DNA from: Defluviicoccus sp.
Lineage (GTDB): Bacteria; Pseudomonadota; Alphaproteobacteria; MPNO01
NCBI GenBank assembly: GCA_022823775.1
Contig: JAJEHI010000103.1
Span: forward strand, 1 to 64,000
Direction of reading: 5' to 3'
Length of the DNA: 64,000 nt
Each line of letters starts with the position of its first letter. The first letter of the stretch is position 1. The notes under the pieces are model-generated. The model was not told the origin of the DNA. It ran no database searches and saw nothing but the letters and a program-made list of their open reading frames with translations. Shown piece by piece: positions 6,781 to 15,979 of this stretch. Position numbers and translations under genes: made by a program.

Positions 6781-8436
6781 TCATGCGGACGCGCGCGCCT
6801 CCGCGCGCTCCCGTTCGAGGGCGCGAAGCGCTCCCCGCTGGATCTTGCCCGTGGCCGTGAGCGGCAGGGCGTCGACGAACTCAACGGCGCGCGGATACTT
6901 GAAGGCCGAGATCTGCGATTTCACGTAGTCCTGCAGCTCGCCGGCGATCTCCCCGTTCCCTTCCGCGCCGTCGGCGAGCGCGACGAAAGCCTTGACGATG
7001 GCGCCCCGGTCGGGGTCCGGCGAGCCCACCACGGCGCATTCCCGCACCATCGGGTGCTCCAGCAGCACCGCCTCGACCTCCAGCCCGGAGACGTTGTACC
7101 CGCCGGTCAGGATCATGTCGTCGGTTCGCGCCTCGTAATGGATGTAGCCGTCCTCGTCCACCCTGCAGAGATCGCCCGACAGGTTCCAGCCGTCGCGGAT
7201 GTACCTGGCCTGCCGCTCCTCGTCGTCGAGATAGCGGCAGCCGTTGGGTCCCTTGACGATCATCTGCCCGATCTCGCCCGGACGCGTATCCTCGAAGGAA
7301 TCGTTCACCACCCGCACCTCGAACCCCGGAATCTGCTTTCCGATGGCGCCGGGCTTGATGTCGTCCCCGGCGGCCGAGATGAAGATGTGCAGCAACTCGG
7401 AAATTCCGAGCCCGTTGATCATCGAGACGCCGGTGATTTCCTTCCAGCGGTTGAACACCGCGGGCGCGAGCGGCTCTCCGCCGCCCACGCAGACGCGGAG
7501 GCTGGAGAGGTCGTAGTCCGCCGCGTGCTCGAGCATCAGCTTGTAGCCCGATGGCGTCGAGAAGCAAACCGTGGCCCGGGTCTTCTCGATCGTTTCCAAA
7601 AGCAGCTTCGGAGTCGCGCGCTCCAGAAGCACGGTCGAGGCGCCGAAACGCGGCGCGTCGACCAAAAAGGCGCACAACCCGTATAGAAACGCGATTTGCG
7701 GGCTGCCGCAGACGATGTCGCCGGGGCGAATGTCGACGAGATGGCCGATGAAGCAGTCGGCGGCCGCGAGCAGGTCGCGGTGGAAGTGGATCGTGCCCTT
7801 GGGCGTGCCGGTGGAGCCCGAGGTAAAGCCGACGATCGCGACATCTTCCGCCGAGGTGTCGACATTCGCGAATGTCGACTCCGCGCCCGCCGCGCGCGCT
7901 TCGAGCCCGTCCGGGTCGTCGTTTCCGAAATAAAGTATCTGCCTCAGGTCGGCACAGTCGGGCGTGGCCGCCTCGATGTCGTCGGCAAGCGCCCGATGGG
8001 AAACGATGTACTGGATGCGCGCCCGGTTGGCGATGTACTCGATCTCGCGGGCGCGCAGCGTAGGCATCGTGGTGACCGCCACCCCGCCCGCCTTGAGGAC
8101 CGCGTACCACGCGGCGGCCAGCAGCGGATGATTGCCCGAGCGCAGCATCACGCGATTGCCCGGGACGAGACCGAGCTCGTCCACCAGCAGGTTGGCGATA
8201 CGGTTGGACTCGGCCAACATGCCGCCATACGTCCAGACGCGTTCGCCGAAGCAAAACATCGGCTTGTCGGCGTAACCGGCTTCCGCCTGCCGATCGAGCA
8301 GCTCGACCGCCGCGTTGAAACGGGGCGGGTAGGCCGCGAGCTCGGGCAGGACCGAATAGTCCATCTCCGGCCACAGCGCGCGCGGCGGCAGGTTGTCGGC
8401 GATGAAGCTGTCGGTATGCGCGGAGGGTTCGGTCAT
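6781..8436 (-). CDS. Aryl/acyl-CoA ligase, 2-aminobenzoate-CoA ligase-like
   Basis: 551-aa adenylate-forming enzyme that would activate a carboxylic acid to its CoA thioester with ATP. The AMP-binding P-loop FTSGSTGTPKGT, the motif INGLGISELLHIF, the hinge region GWNLSGDLCRVDEDGYIHYEAR and the catalytic Lys in ATGKIQRG are all present. Overall pattern (YxVLPELAAYPPRFN, SPQIAFLYGL) is close to benzoate- and 2-aminobenzoate-CoA ligases. ATG 8436 is taken instead of 8490. An anthranilate-type dioxygenase is encoded near 47.5 kb, but linkage is not shown. Confidence 0.85.
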   Translation of the reverse strand: MTEPSAHTDSFIADNLPPRALWPEMDYSVLPELAAYPPRFNAAVELLDRQAEAGYADKPMFCFGERVWTYGGMLAESNRIANLLVDELGLVPGNRVMLRSGNHPLLAAAWYAVLKAGGVAVTTMPTLRAREIEYIANRARIQYIVSHRALADDIEAATPDCADLRQILYFGNDDPDGLEARAAGAESTFANVDTSAEDVAIVGFTSGSTGTPKGTIHFHRDLLAAADCFIGHLVDIRPGDIVCGSPQIAFLYGLCAFLVDAPRFGASTVLLERATPKLLLETIEKTRATVCFSTPSGYKLMLEHAADYDLSSLRVCVGGGEPLAPAVFNRWKEITGVSMINGLGISELLHIFISAAGDDIKPGAIGKQIPGFEVRVVNDSFEDTRPGEIGQMIVKGPNGCRYLDDEERQARYIRDGWNLSGDLCRVDEDGYIHYEARTDDMILTGGYNVSGLEVEAVLLEHPMVRECAVVGSPDPDRGAIVKAFVALADGAEGNGEIAGELQDYVKSQISAFKYPRAVEFVDALPLTATGKIQRGALRALERERAEARASA

Positions 8437-8502
8437 CGGCGGAAGGTAGTCGGGCGGTCGGGCCAAGCCAAGGGCCGGGCGTGCTTCCAAACGGAGCTCT
8501 CG

Positions 8503-8925
8503 TTACGGCGCGGTTTGGAGTGCCAGGAATTCCGCCGGCGTCAGGATCGGGATTTCGTGAAACGGGGGCATCGCCAGGAGGTCCCGGTCGCCGGTGACAA
8601 GGCAATTCGCCTCTCCCAGCAGCGCGGCTTCGAGCAGCTTGTCGTCGTCCGGATCGCGGCATCCGAGCTTCGCCCCGGTTATCGACACCCATTCCGAGAC
8701 CGATTCCAGTTGGGCCAGGTATAGGGCGCGGCCCGTCCGGCTCGCGTAGCGATCGAATTTCGAGCGGAAAAAGCGGGTTCGCAGTTCCTCGAAGGTTTCG
8801 TCGGAGAACAGCAGGACGCCTTTCTCGGCCCGCACCGCGTTCACCGCCGCGCGCGGCGGCCGTTGCGGGCGGAGCGCCGCGCTAATCAGGACGTTGGTGT
8901 CCAGAACGACCCGATCAGCTCTCAT
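8503..8925 (-). CDS. PIN-domain toxin (putative ribonuclease, VapC/COG1569 type)
   Basis: 140-aa PIN nuclease. The acidic active-site set is visible: VVLDTNVLISA (first Asp), the EEL Glu in the second helix, RDPDDDKLLEAAL (central Asp) and LVTGDRDLL (last Asp). It overlaps the upstream antitoxin gene by 11 bp, the usual organisation of toxin-antitoxin operons. Predicted to cleave RNA when freed from the antitoxin. Confidence 0.85.
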   Translation of the reverse strand: MRADRVVLDTNVLISAALRPQRPPRAAVNAVRAEKGVLLFSDETFEELRTRFFRSKFDRYASRTGRALYLAQLESVSEWVSITGAKLGCRDPDDDKLLEAALLGEANCLVTGDRDLLAMPPFHEIPILTPAEFLALQTAP

Positions 8926-9166
8926 CCGCCAGAAGCGCTTCGAGCCCGGTTTCCGTCAGCCCGCTTCCGGCGGCGTCCTCGCCCAGCGCGTCCATCGTCG
9001 CCGTCAGGCGTTCCCATGCGGCGCCGCGAAGCCGCTCATAGTGCTGGATCGACATCATCACGCCGACCGGTCTGCCCATCTTGGTCACGCGCACGGGCGT
9101 GCTCTGCGCGGCGTCGAGCAATTGACCGAAGCGGTTCTTGGCGTCTCTGGCGGCGATTTCCTTCAT
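8915..9166 (-). CDS. Phd/YefM-family antitoxin
   Basis: 83-aa antitoxin. The N-terminal DNA-binding half reads KEIAARDAKNRFGQLLDAAQ, then PVRVTKMGRPVGVMMSIQHYE, both typical of Phd/YefM. The C-terminal half would wrap the PIN toxin encoded immediately downstream. An AT-rich palindrome just upstream of its start (9178-9190) is the probable autoregulatory operator. Confidence 0.88.
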   Translation of the reverse strand: MKEIAARDAKNRFGQLLDAAQSTPVRVTKMGRPVGVMMSIQHYERLRGAAWERLTATMDALGEDAAGSGLTETGLEALLADES

Positions 9167-9177
9167 AAACCTAAAAT

Positions 9178-9190
9178 AGCTAATTTAGCT
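9178..9190. promoter_or_regulatory. Putative antitoxin operator AGCTAA-T-TTAGCT
   Basis: Perfect 13-bp inverted repeat, strikingly AT-rich for this genome, 12 bp upstream of the Phd antitoxin start. Position and symmetry fit binding of a Phd dimer that represses its own operon. Confidence 0.55.
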
Positions 9191-9308
9191 CTCTACGCAA
9201 GGTGAAACGTCACGGTTCCGACCCTCCCCTCGCGCCGCCCGCCGCCCCGGTTTGGCCTTGCCCCGCCCCGGTGCTAGGGTCCGGCGCCCGCCGAGGAGAG
9301 GCCCCGCC

Positions 9309-11321
9309 ATGAACCCCTTCGTCCGTCTCGAACTGATCCGCGAGTCGCTGATCGCCGTCGTCAACGAGATGCGGGCGAACATCATCCATTCGTCCTACGC
9401 GCCGATCATCTACGAGGGGCACGACTTCTCCTGCGCGCTGATGTCGGCGGACGGGCGGCAGATCGCCCAGGGGCTGGCCGATCATCCGCTTCACATCTTC
9501 GCCGTCCCCTATTCGACTCAGCGGGTCGTCGAGGCCTTCGCGGACGACATCCGCGAGGGCGACCTGTTCCTCCACAACGACCCCTATACCGGCGGCACGC
9601 ATCTGAACGACGTGCTGCTGCTGCACCCGGTGTTCTTCGAGGGCGAGCTCGCGATGTTCGCGGCGATCCGTTGCCACTGGAACGACGTGGGCGGCATGAC
9701 GCCGGGCAGCCTGTCGGGCCGGGTGAACGAGATCTACCAGGAGGGGATGCGGATCGCGCCCACCCGGATCTGCTCGCAAGGCACGATGAACGATGCCTTC
9801 CTCCGGCTCCTGTTCGACAACATGCGGGGGCATGCCGAACGGCTCGGCGACTTCAACGCGATGCTGGGCACGGGGCGCAAGGCGGCGGAGCATATCGGCC
9901 GGCTGTTCGAACGCTTCGGCGGCAGGGGGCTGCTGGAGGGTATCGACGAGCTGATGCGCCGGTCGGAGGGGCTGCTGCGCGCGCGGATCGCCGAGTGTCC
10001 CGACGGCGAGTATTTCGCCGACGGCTATATCGAGAGCGACGGCACGAATCCGGAACCGCTGGTCGTCCGCCTCAAGCTCACCGTGGCGGGCGACACGATC
10101 GTCGCCGACTTCACCGGCACCTCGGCGCAGACCAACGGTCCTACCAATTGCGGCCCGGCGATGGCGCTCAACGGGGTCGGCACCATCGTCAAGGCTTTCC
10201 TCGACCCGGAAACGCCGATCAACCACGGCTCCTTCAACCCGATTACCGTGATCGCGCCCGAGCGCAGCATCATCAACGCCCGCGAGACCTCGCCCTGCGG
10301 CGGCATGGCGGAGGTCAAGTTCCTTATCGACGCGGTGGTCGCGTCCGCGATGAGCCAGGTGGTCCCCGAGATGAGCGTCGGCGACCTCAAGGGCGGCGCG
10401 AACCACATCCACATCGCCGGCCCCACGCCCGCGGGGGACGGCACGTTCATCCATTACGAGTGGCCCGCGGGCGGAACCGGCGCGTCGACGGGGGTGGACG
10501 GCAACAACGCCTGCCGCAGCTACAACGAGGGCGATTTCAACTCGATCCAGTCGGTCGAGACCGTCGAGGGCGCGTTCCCGCTCAGGGTCGAGCGCTGCGA
10601 GCTGCGCCAGGGTTGCTGCGGCGACGGGGCGTTTCGCGGCGGGTTCGGGCTGCGCCGCGATATCCGCGTGCTCGGCGAGGGCGCGATGCTCTCCGTCCTG
10701 TCGGAGAAGAACGTCATTCCCCCTTACGGGGTCGAGGGGGGCAGGGCGGGGGCATCCAACCGGTTCTTCGTCATTCGCGACGGCGAGACGGTGGAGCCGT
10801 CCGATATGCCGGGCAAGGTGTCGGGCTTCCGGCTCCAGGCGGGCGACGTCGTCCGCGAAGAGACCGCCGGCGGCGGCGGTCACGGCGATCCGCTATCGCG
10901 GGATCCCGAACGCGTGCGGGCCGACGTGGTCGAGGACTACCTGACCGCTCTTCAGGCCGAACGGCGCTACGGCGTGAGGCTGGGCCCCGACCTTTCCGTC
11001 GACGAAGCGGCCACGGAGGTGAAGCGGGAAGCGCTGCGCGGGGCGCGGAGTCCGGTGCCGATCGAGGCGGCCAACGAGGAGATGTTCGACGGAACGCGGC
11101 GGCGGATCGTCGTGCCGGCCGTCATCGCCGGGAAGGCCGGCATCGCCGACGGCGCGCTGGTGGAGATTTCGACCGGCCGCGGCGCGCCGCTCAGGGCCTG
11201 GGCGCAACTCGCGGACGAAGGAACGGCCCTGCTCGCCGGCGCATCAAGCCTCGCCATCGTCCGTGCCTCGCCCGGCGATACGGTCGAGATCGCGCCCGCC
11301 CGGTCGGTTCCCGAGTTGTAG
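9309..11321 (+). CDS. Hydantoinase B/oxoprolinase family protein
   Basis: 670-aa HyuB-type subunit (PF02538), which with an HyuA subunit performs ATP-dependent hydrolysis of hydantoin or 5-oxoproline-like rings, or a related carboxylation. Recognised by N-terminal SSYAPIIYEGHDFSCALM, LHNDPYTGGTHLNDV, VADFTGTSAQTNGPTNCG and C-terminal ETAGGGGHGDPL. ATG 9309 has GAGGAGAG upstream. Its partner-type gene hyuA is not adjacent but lies 6 kb downstream at 17203, an unusual separation. C-terminal about 100 residues form an extra domain also seen in longer HyuB proteins. Confidence 0.92.
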   Translation: MNPFVRLELIRESLIAVVNEMRANIIHSSYAPIIYEGHDFSCALMSADGRQIAQGLADHPLHIFAVPYSTQRVVEAFADDIREGDLFLHNDPYTGGTHLNDVLLLHPVFFEGELAMFAAIRCHWNDVGGMTPGSLSGRVNEIYQEGMRIAPTRICSQGTMNDAFLRLLFDNMRGHAERLGDFNAMLGTGRKAAEHIGRLFERFGGRGLLEGIDELMRRSEGLLRARIAECPDGEYFADGYIESDGTNPEPLVVRLKLTVAGDTIVADFTGTSAQTNGPTNCGPAMALNGVGTIVKAFLDPETPINHGSFNPITVIAPERSIINARETSPCGGMAEVKFLIDAVVASAMSQVVPEMSVGDLKGGANHIHIAGPTPAGDGTFIHYEWPAGGTGASTGVDGNNACRSYNEGDFNSIQSVETVEGAFPLRVERCELRQGCCGDGAFRGGFGLRRDIRVLGEGAMLSVLSEKNVIPPYGVEGGRAGASNRFFVIRDGETVEPSDMPGKVSGFRLQAGDVVREETAGGGGHGDPLSRDPERVRADVVEDYLTALQAERRYGVRLGPDLSVDEAATEVKREALRGARSPVPIEAANEEMFDGTRRRIVVPAVIAGKAGIADGALVEISTGRGAPLRAWAQLADEGTALLAGASSLAIVRASPGDTVEIAPARSVPEL

Positions 11322-11369
11322 GCGGACGTGGGGACCGCCGCGGCGCCGGCCGAAACGGATCCGCCCTAA

Positions 11370-11385
11370 TGTTTCACGTGAAACA
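11370..11385. promoter_or_regulatory. parS: parS centromere site 1
   Basis: Perfect 16-bp palindrome TGTTTCACGTGAAACA, identical to the alphaproteobacterial ParB-binding consensus. It lies in the 600-bp gap after the hydantoinase B gene. A second identical copy follows after 21 bp. Known ParB sites cluster near the replication origin, so this part of the window is probably origin-proximal. Confidence 0.9.
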
Positions 11386-11406
11386 AAGGTCAGCATCCTT
11401 GACCTA

Positions 11407-11422
11407 TGTTTCACGTGAAACA
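11407..11422. promoter_or_regulatory. parS: parS centromere site 2
   Basis: Second perfect TGTTTCACGTGAAACA, extended to an 18-bp palindrome by flanking A/T. Start-to-start spacing from site 1 is 37 bp. Two sites so close would load ParB clamps cooperatively. No parA or parB gene is in the window. Confidence 0.9.
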
Positions 11423-11718
11423 TTGGTCCGATATGGGACTATTTTTCGCGTCCCCGGGGGACGCGGCGGGTTCCCCGTGTGCGCCGTCCGGGAGGTACGG
11501 AGCCGGCGGATCTCTCCGCCGCGCCAGCGCGTTGTCGGGGATTGCTGCGGGATCGGTTCGGAAAACCGGCGTGGCCGCCCCAACGGCGGGGCCAGGTCGT
11601 CGGGATGTCAACTATGGTTAACACCTTGTGCGCCCTTGTCACCGCCGTCACCCCGGACTTGGCTGGAACAACATCTGGCCGGCCACGGTGCGCCCCGGTT
11701 GCCGTGCGGCTCCGGTAT

Positions 11719-11822
11719 CCCCCTCACCCTAACCCTCTCCCCGCGGGGGAGAGGGGACGCGCTCGCCGAACCCGCTCTGCCTTCCCCCCTCCCGCTTGCG
11801 GGAGGGGTTGGGGGAGGGTGGA
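11719..11822. repeat. Interspersed GC-rich hairpin repeat, copy B
   Basis: Same two-armed unit as at 121-240 (CCCTCTCCCCGCGGGGGAGAGGG then CTCCCGCTTGCGGGAGG…GGGGGAGGGTGG). The rest of the gap 11423-11718 shows no convincing gene; short ORFs there lack Shine-Dalgarno sequences and family patterns. Confidence 0.75.
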
Positions 11823-11865
11823 TGGAACTAAAAATATCTCAAAAAGATAAAATACATTGATTTTT

Positions 11866-11895
11866 TTGACTTTTATTTACTAAATTGAGTACTAT
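11866..11895 (+). promoter_or_regulatory. Candidate sigma-70-type promoter in an AT-rich island
   Basis: TTGACT at 11866-11871 and TACTAT at 11890-11895, spacer 18 bp, within an 80-bp tract (11824-11905) that is far more AT-rich than anything else in the window. It precedes the CysN/CysC-like gene by about 27 bp. AT content could also reflect a nucleoid-protein target or foreign DNA. Confidence 0.5.
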
Positions 11896-11921
11896 ACCGC
11901 TAATTAGGCCGAGAAACCACC

Positions 11922-13388
11922 TTGCCCGACCTCGATCGTCCCGACTCTGGAAGCGCGAAAGACGAACTGCGCTTCGTCGTTTGCGGGTCCCCCGGCGAGG
12001 GCAGGTCGGCGTTGCTCCGGCGGCTGCCGTGGGATGCGGGGACCATATGGAGCGACCGGCGGAAGGCCGTCGCCGACGATGTGCGGAACCTGCTCGCGGC
12101 GGCATCGCGGGCCGATCTGGCCGTCGTGCTCGTCGATGCGGGGAAGGGGGTCGAAACCCGAACCCGGTTCGACAGCTACGTCGCGCGGCTGATGGGGGTT
12201 GGGTGGGCGATCCTCGTGGTTGACGGGATGGATTCGGTCGGCCGCGACGAAGGCGCGTTCTCCGCCGTCGCCGCGGAATTCCGGGCGTTCGCGGACGCGG
12301 TGGGTTTCGAGAGCGTGAGCGCGGTTCCGGTTGGCGCGCCGACCGGGGAGAACGTCGACACGCCCGGCGGCAACATGCCCTGGTACGGCGGCCCGACGCT
12401 GATGGAAATGCTGGAAACGGTCGGCATCGACCGCGGCGATGGGGCGGCCGGGGAAGACCGGGCCCCCGAAGCAGCGGACCAGTTCGCCGTCGACCTCGTC
12501 TGGACGGGTACGCGGCCGATGCTGCCGGAGCGGCGCTATGCGATCCGTCTCGCCGACGCCTCCGCGATCGCGCAGATCACCGATCTCGCGCACCGGATCG
12601 ACGTCGACACGCTGGGGCGCATGGCCGCCAAGACGCTCGGGTCCAACGAGATCGGCTACTGCAAGCTGTCGCTCGGCCGGCCGGTCGCGCTCGATGCCGG
12701 GGCCGGCGGTCGCCGGCGGGACGCCTTCGAGCTGATCGACCGCTTCGACGGCACGATTGTCGGCGCGGGCGCGATCCGCTTTGCGCTCCGCCGCGCGAGC
12801 AACGTCGTCTGGCAGGACATCGGGGTCGACAAGGCGGCGCGGGCGCGCGCGATCGGGCAGCGGCCCTGCATCCTCTGGCTGACCGGGCTGCCGGCGGCGG
12901 GCAAATCCACCATTGCCGACCGCGTGGAACAGAAACTCCAGGCGTCGGGCAGACACACCTACCTTCTCGACGGCGACAACGTCCGCCACGGGCTCAGCCG
13001 GGATCTGGGCTTCACCGACCGGGACCGGGTCGAGAACATCCGCCGGGTGGCCGAGGTCGCGAAGCCGATGGTCGACGCCGGGCTGATCGTCATCGTTTCC
13101 TTCATCTCGCCGTTCCGGTCGGAACGCCGGATGGCGCGCGAGCTGATGGAACAGGGAGAGTTCCTGGAGATCTTCGTCGACGCGCCGCTCGAGGTCTGCG
13201 AAGCCCGCGATCCCAAGGGCCTCTACGCCAAGGCCCGCAGGGGCGATCTCGCGAACTTCACCGGGATCGACTCCCCGTACGAACCGCCGGAGAACCCCGA
13301 TTTGCGCATCGACACCACCAGGCTGTCGCCCGACGAGGCGGCGGCGGAGGTGGTAGGGCTGTTGCAGGCGTCTGCGTCCGGCCCCTGA
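11922..13388 (+). CDS. CysN/CysC-like fusion: degenerate GTPase half plus APS kinase
   Basis: 488 aa, whereas CysNC/NodQ fusions are usually about 620-640. C-terminal part (from about residue 325) is a full APS kinase: [13 protein letters not shown]-loop, [44 protein letters not shown] and [10 protein letters not shown]; it should make PAPS from APS. N-terminal part keeps traces of CysN ([31 protein letters not shown]) but the P-loop is [11 protein letters not shown] (Lys replaced by Arg), the switch region and DTPGH motif are missing, and the second beta-barrel is deleted. The third CysN domain ([21 protein letters not shown]) remains. No cysD lies beside it. TTG start follows AGGCCGAG. Probably a PAPS synthase with a scaffold-only N-terminus. 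Confidence 0.85.
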   Translation: MPDLDRPDSGSAKDELRFVVCGSPGEGRSALLRRLPWDAGTIWSDRRKAVADDVRNLLAAASRADLAVVLVDAGKGVETRTRFDSYVARLMGVGWAILVVDGMDSVGRDEGAFSAVAAEFRAFADAVGFESVSAVPVGAPTGENVDTPGGNMPWYGGPTLMEMLETVGIDRGDGAAGEDRAPEAADQFAVDLVWTGTRPMLPERRYAIRLADASAIAQITDLAHRIDVDTLGRMAAKTLGSNEIGYCKLSLGRPVALDAGAGGRRRDAFELIDRFDGTIVGAGAIRFALRRASNVVWQDIGVDKAARARAIGQRPCILWLTGLPAAGKSTIADRVEQKLQASGRHTYLLDGDNVRHGLSRDLGFTDRDRVENIRRVAEVAKPMVDAGLIVIVSFISPFRSERRMARELMEQGEFLEIFVDAPLEVCEARDPKGLYAKARRGDLANFTGIDSPYEPPENPDLRIDTTRLSPDEAAAEVVGLLQASASGP

Positions 13389-13442
13389 GCGACGGATTCC
13401 CGCGCCCCGCGCGTGATTAGGGCATAGCGGAGGACCGTCGCC

Positions 13443-14789
13443 GTGAAGAACATTGCCGCCTATATCGCGCTCAACCGTTTCGGCCTCGGCGTCGCTCCCG
13501 GCGAGGCAGACGCTGTCGAGGCGGATCCGAGGGGATGGATCCGCGACCAGATCGTGCCCCGGCAGGAGGTTCCGGTCGGCCTCTCATCCTTCCCCAGCGC
13601 GGCCTCCATCATGAAGGAAATCCACGAGGCGCGGCTGGAAAGCCCGGAGGCGCTCAACGAGACCGCGAGCCGCCACTACCGGGAGAGTTTCGGGCCCGAA
13701 ACCGCCGCCCGCGCACGACACGCGGTCGGGACGGACACACCATTCGCGGAGCGCATGGTGCTGTTCTGGTCCAACCATTTCACCGTTTCGCGCAGCAAGG
13801 CGATCGTCGGCCCGGCCCTTCCGGCCTACGAGCGCGAAGCCATCCGCCCGCACGTGTTCGGCCGGTTCAAGGACATGCTGCTCGCCGTCGCCGGGCATGT
13901 CTGCATGCTGTCCTATCTCGACAACAACATGTCGTTCGGCCCCAACTCCCGAGTCGGCAGGCGCAGCGGCCGCGGCATCAACGAGAACCTTGCCCGCGAA
14001 ATCCTCGAGCTGCACACGCTGGGCGTGAACGGCGGCTATACGCAGGCCGACGTCACCGAATTCGCGAAAGCGCTGACCGGCTGGACCCACGGCGGGATGG
14101 TGGGCCCGGGGAAGTCCCGGCCCGTTTCCGGCGGGTTCGTCTTTCGGCGCTGGATGCACGAGCCCGGACCGAAGACGGTGCTCGGCAAGGTCTATCCGGA
14201 AGGCGGGATCGACGAGGCGAGGTCCATCATGCGCGACCTGGCGTCTCACCCTTCGACCGCGCGCTTCGTCGCGACCAAGCTGGTGCGGCATTTCGTGGCC
14301 GACGACCCGCCCGAGCCCGAGGTGGCGCGCATCGCCCATGTCTTTCTGGAGAGCGGCGGCGATCTGGCCGAAGTATCGCGCGCACTGGTCGATCTCGACG
14401 TGGTCTGGCGGCACCCGATTCCCAAGGTCAAGACGCCGTACGAGCTCGTCATCTCGGCGCTGCGCGCGCTCGGTATCGGTGAGGTGACGGCACAATCGCT
14501 CGGTGTGCCGCTCCAGACGATGGGCCAGCTCCCGTTCAACGCGCCTTCGCCGCAGGGCTGGCCGGACGAGGCGGACCGCTGGATCGCCCCCGAGGCGCTC
14601 TTGAGGCGAATCGAGTGGCTCCGCGCGATCGCGGTCAGGGCGGGAACGTCCGAACCGCCCGGCGCGCTGCTCGAACGGACGCTGGGTCCCGTCGCCTCGG
14701 CGGAGACCCGGCGCATGGTCGATCTCGCCCCGTCGGGCGATGCCGGCGTGGCGCTGGTACTCGCTTCGGCCGAATTCCAGAGGAGGTGA
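13443..14789 (+). CDS. DUF1800 family protein
   Basis: 448-aa DUF1800 protein of unknown biochemical role. Typical stretches: IALNRFGLGVAPGE at the N-terminus, MVLFWSNHFTVS, INENLAREILELHTLGVNGGYTQADV and FNAPSPQGWPD. GTG 13443 follows GGAGG. It lies directly before a DUF1501 gene, the almost invariable partner of DUF1800; the pair is thought to act in the cell envelope. No signal peptide is evident in this one, unlike its partner. Confidence 0.9.
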   Translation: MKNIAAYIALNRFGLGVAPGEADAVEADPRGWIRDQIVPRQEVPVGLSSFPSAASIMKEIHEARLESPEALNETASRHYRESFGPETAARARHAVGTDTPFAERMVLFWSNHFTVSRSKAIVGPALPAYEREAIRPHVFGRFKDMLLAVAGHVCMLSYLDNNMSFGPNSRVGRRSGRGINENLAREILELHTLGVNGGYTQADVTEFAKALTGWTHGGMVGPGKSRPVSGGFVFRRWMHEPGPKTVLGKVYPEGGIDEARSIMRDLASHPSTARFVATKLVRHFVADDPPEPEVARIAHVFLESGGDLAEVSRALVDLDVVWRHPIPKVKTPYELVISALRALGIGEVTAQSLGVPLQTMGQLPFNAPSPQGWPDEADRWIAPEALLRRIEWLRAIAVRAGTSEPPGALLERTLGPVASAETRRMVDLAPSGDAGVALVLASAEFQRR

Positions 14790-14791
14790 CA

Positions 14792-15961
14792 ATGCTGGAC
14801 CGCCGTCTGTTTCTGAAATTGTCGGGCGCAATGGGGCTTGCCGCCGTCGGCTCGCGCATGGCTTTCGCTTCGGCGCCCACCGAGAAAAGGCTTGTCGTGG
14901 TGGTCCTGCGGGGCGGGCTCGACGGCCTCCACGCCGTGCCACCCTATGCCGACCCCGAATACGCGCGACTCCGGCCCAACCTCGGGCTCGCGCCGCCGGG
15001 GACCGACGACGGGGCGCTCGATCTCGATGGCAATTTCGGTCTGCACCCTGCGCTCGCGCCGCTCCACCGGCTTTATCGGGAAGGCGGGATGCTCGTCGTT
15101 CCAGCGGCGACGACGCGCTATCGTAACCGCTCTCATTTCGACGGGCAGAACCTGTTGGAGAACGGCAGCGGCATCCCGTTCGGGGCGAAGGACGGCTGGC
15201 TCAACCGCGCCATCGCGGGCCTCGACCGGAGCGACCGCCGCCTCGGCCTGGCGCTCGGACCTTCGGTGCCGCTCCTGCTGCAAGGGCCGGCGCGGGTCGC
15301 CACATGGGCCGACAGCCCGCTGCCCAGGGCCGACGAGGATTTTCTCCGGCGTCTCGCCCATGCCTATCGCGGCGATCCTCTTTTCTCCCGGGTGTTGGCG
15401 GATGCCGGGGGCAGCATAGCCCCGTCCATGGGCGGGGAGGCCGAACGGGGCAGGGAACTGGAGATGGCGGGGAGCGCGGCAGGACAATTGCTGGCGCAGG
15501 AAGGCGGCCCGCGCGTCGCGGTGATCGAGTCTCAGGGCTGGGATACCCATTTCGGACAGGATTGGCGGCTCGCGCGCCTGTTCGGGCAACTGTCGGCCGG
15601 CATCTTCGCCCTCAGGAACGGGCTGGGCGCCCATTGGCCCAACACCGTCATCATGGTCGTCTCCGAGTTCGGGCGCACCGCGGCCGAGAACGGCAGCAAG
15701 GGCACGGATCACGGCGTGGGCGGCCTCGCGGTGCTGCTGGGCGGCGCGGTGAACGGCGGCAGGGTCGGCGGCGACTGGCCTGGGCTGAGCAGCACGGCGC
15801 TCTACGAAGGGCGCGACATCCGACCCACCACGGCTTACGAGAGCCTTTTCAAGGCGGCGCTGATCGGCCACCTTGGCGTTTCGGAGGCCGTCGTCGAAGA
15901 CGAGGTCTTCCCCGACAGCCGCGCTATCGCGCCCGCGGAGAACCTCTTTCTTACCGCTTGA
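14792..15961 (+). CDS. DUF1501 family protein with Tat signal
   Basis: 389-aa DUF1501 (sulfatase-like fold) protein. The N-terminus MLDRRLFLKLSGAMGLAAVGS carries a twin-arginine export signal. Later motifs include VVVVLRGGLDGLHAVPPY, GWDTHFGQDWRLARLF, VIMVVSEFGRTAAENGSKGTDHG, as in the family. ATG 14792 has a near-perfect AGGAGGTGA Shine-Dalgarno. Forms an operon with the DUF1800 gene (2 bp gap) and probably YceI and cytochrome b561 downstream. Confidence 0.92.
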   Translation: MLDRRLFLKLSGAMGLAAVGSRMAFASAPTEKRLVVVVLRGGLDGLHAVPPYADPEYARLRPNLGLAPPGTDDGALDLDGNFGLHPALAPLHRLYREGGMLVVPAATTRYRNRSHFDGQNLLENGSGIPFGAKDGWLNRAIAGLDRSDRRLGLALGPSVPLLLQGPARVATWADSPLPRADEDFLRRLAHAYRGDPLFSRVLADAGGSIAPSMGGEAERGRELEMAGSAAGQLLAQEGGPRVAVIESQGWDTHFGQDWRLARLFGQLSAGIFALRNGLGAHWPNTVIMVVSEFGRTAAENGSKGTDHGVGGLAVLLGGAVNGGRVGGDWPGLSSTALYEGRDIRPTTAYESLFKAALIGHLGVSEAVVEDEVFPDSRAIAPAENLFLTA

Positions 15962-15979
15962 GCATCCGATGGAGAAACC

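Noticed and set aside
11406-11621. ORF starting MFHVKH
   Set aside because: The start is just the second parS palindrome read as codons; the rest has no family match and no ribosome-binding site.
11322-11921. oriC next to the parS sites
   Set aside because: The gap has an AT-rich tract but I could not see a cluster of DnaA boxes or dnaA/dnaN/gid genes nearby, so no origin is called.
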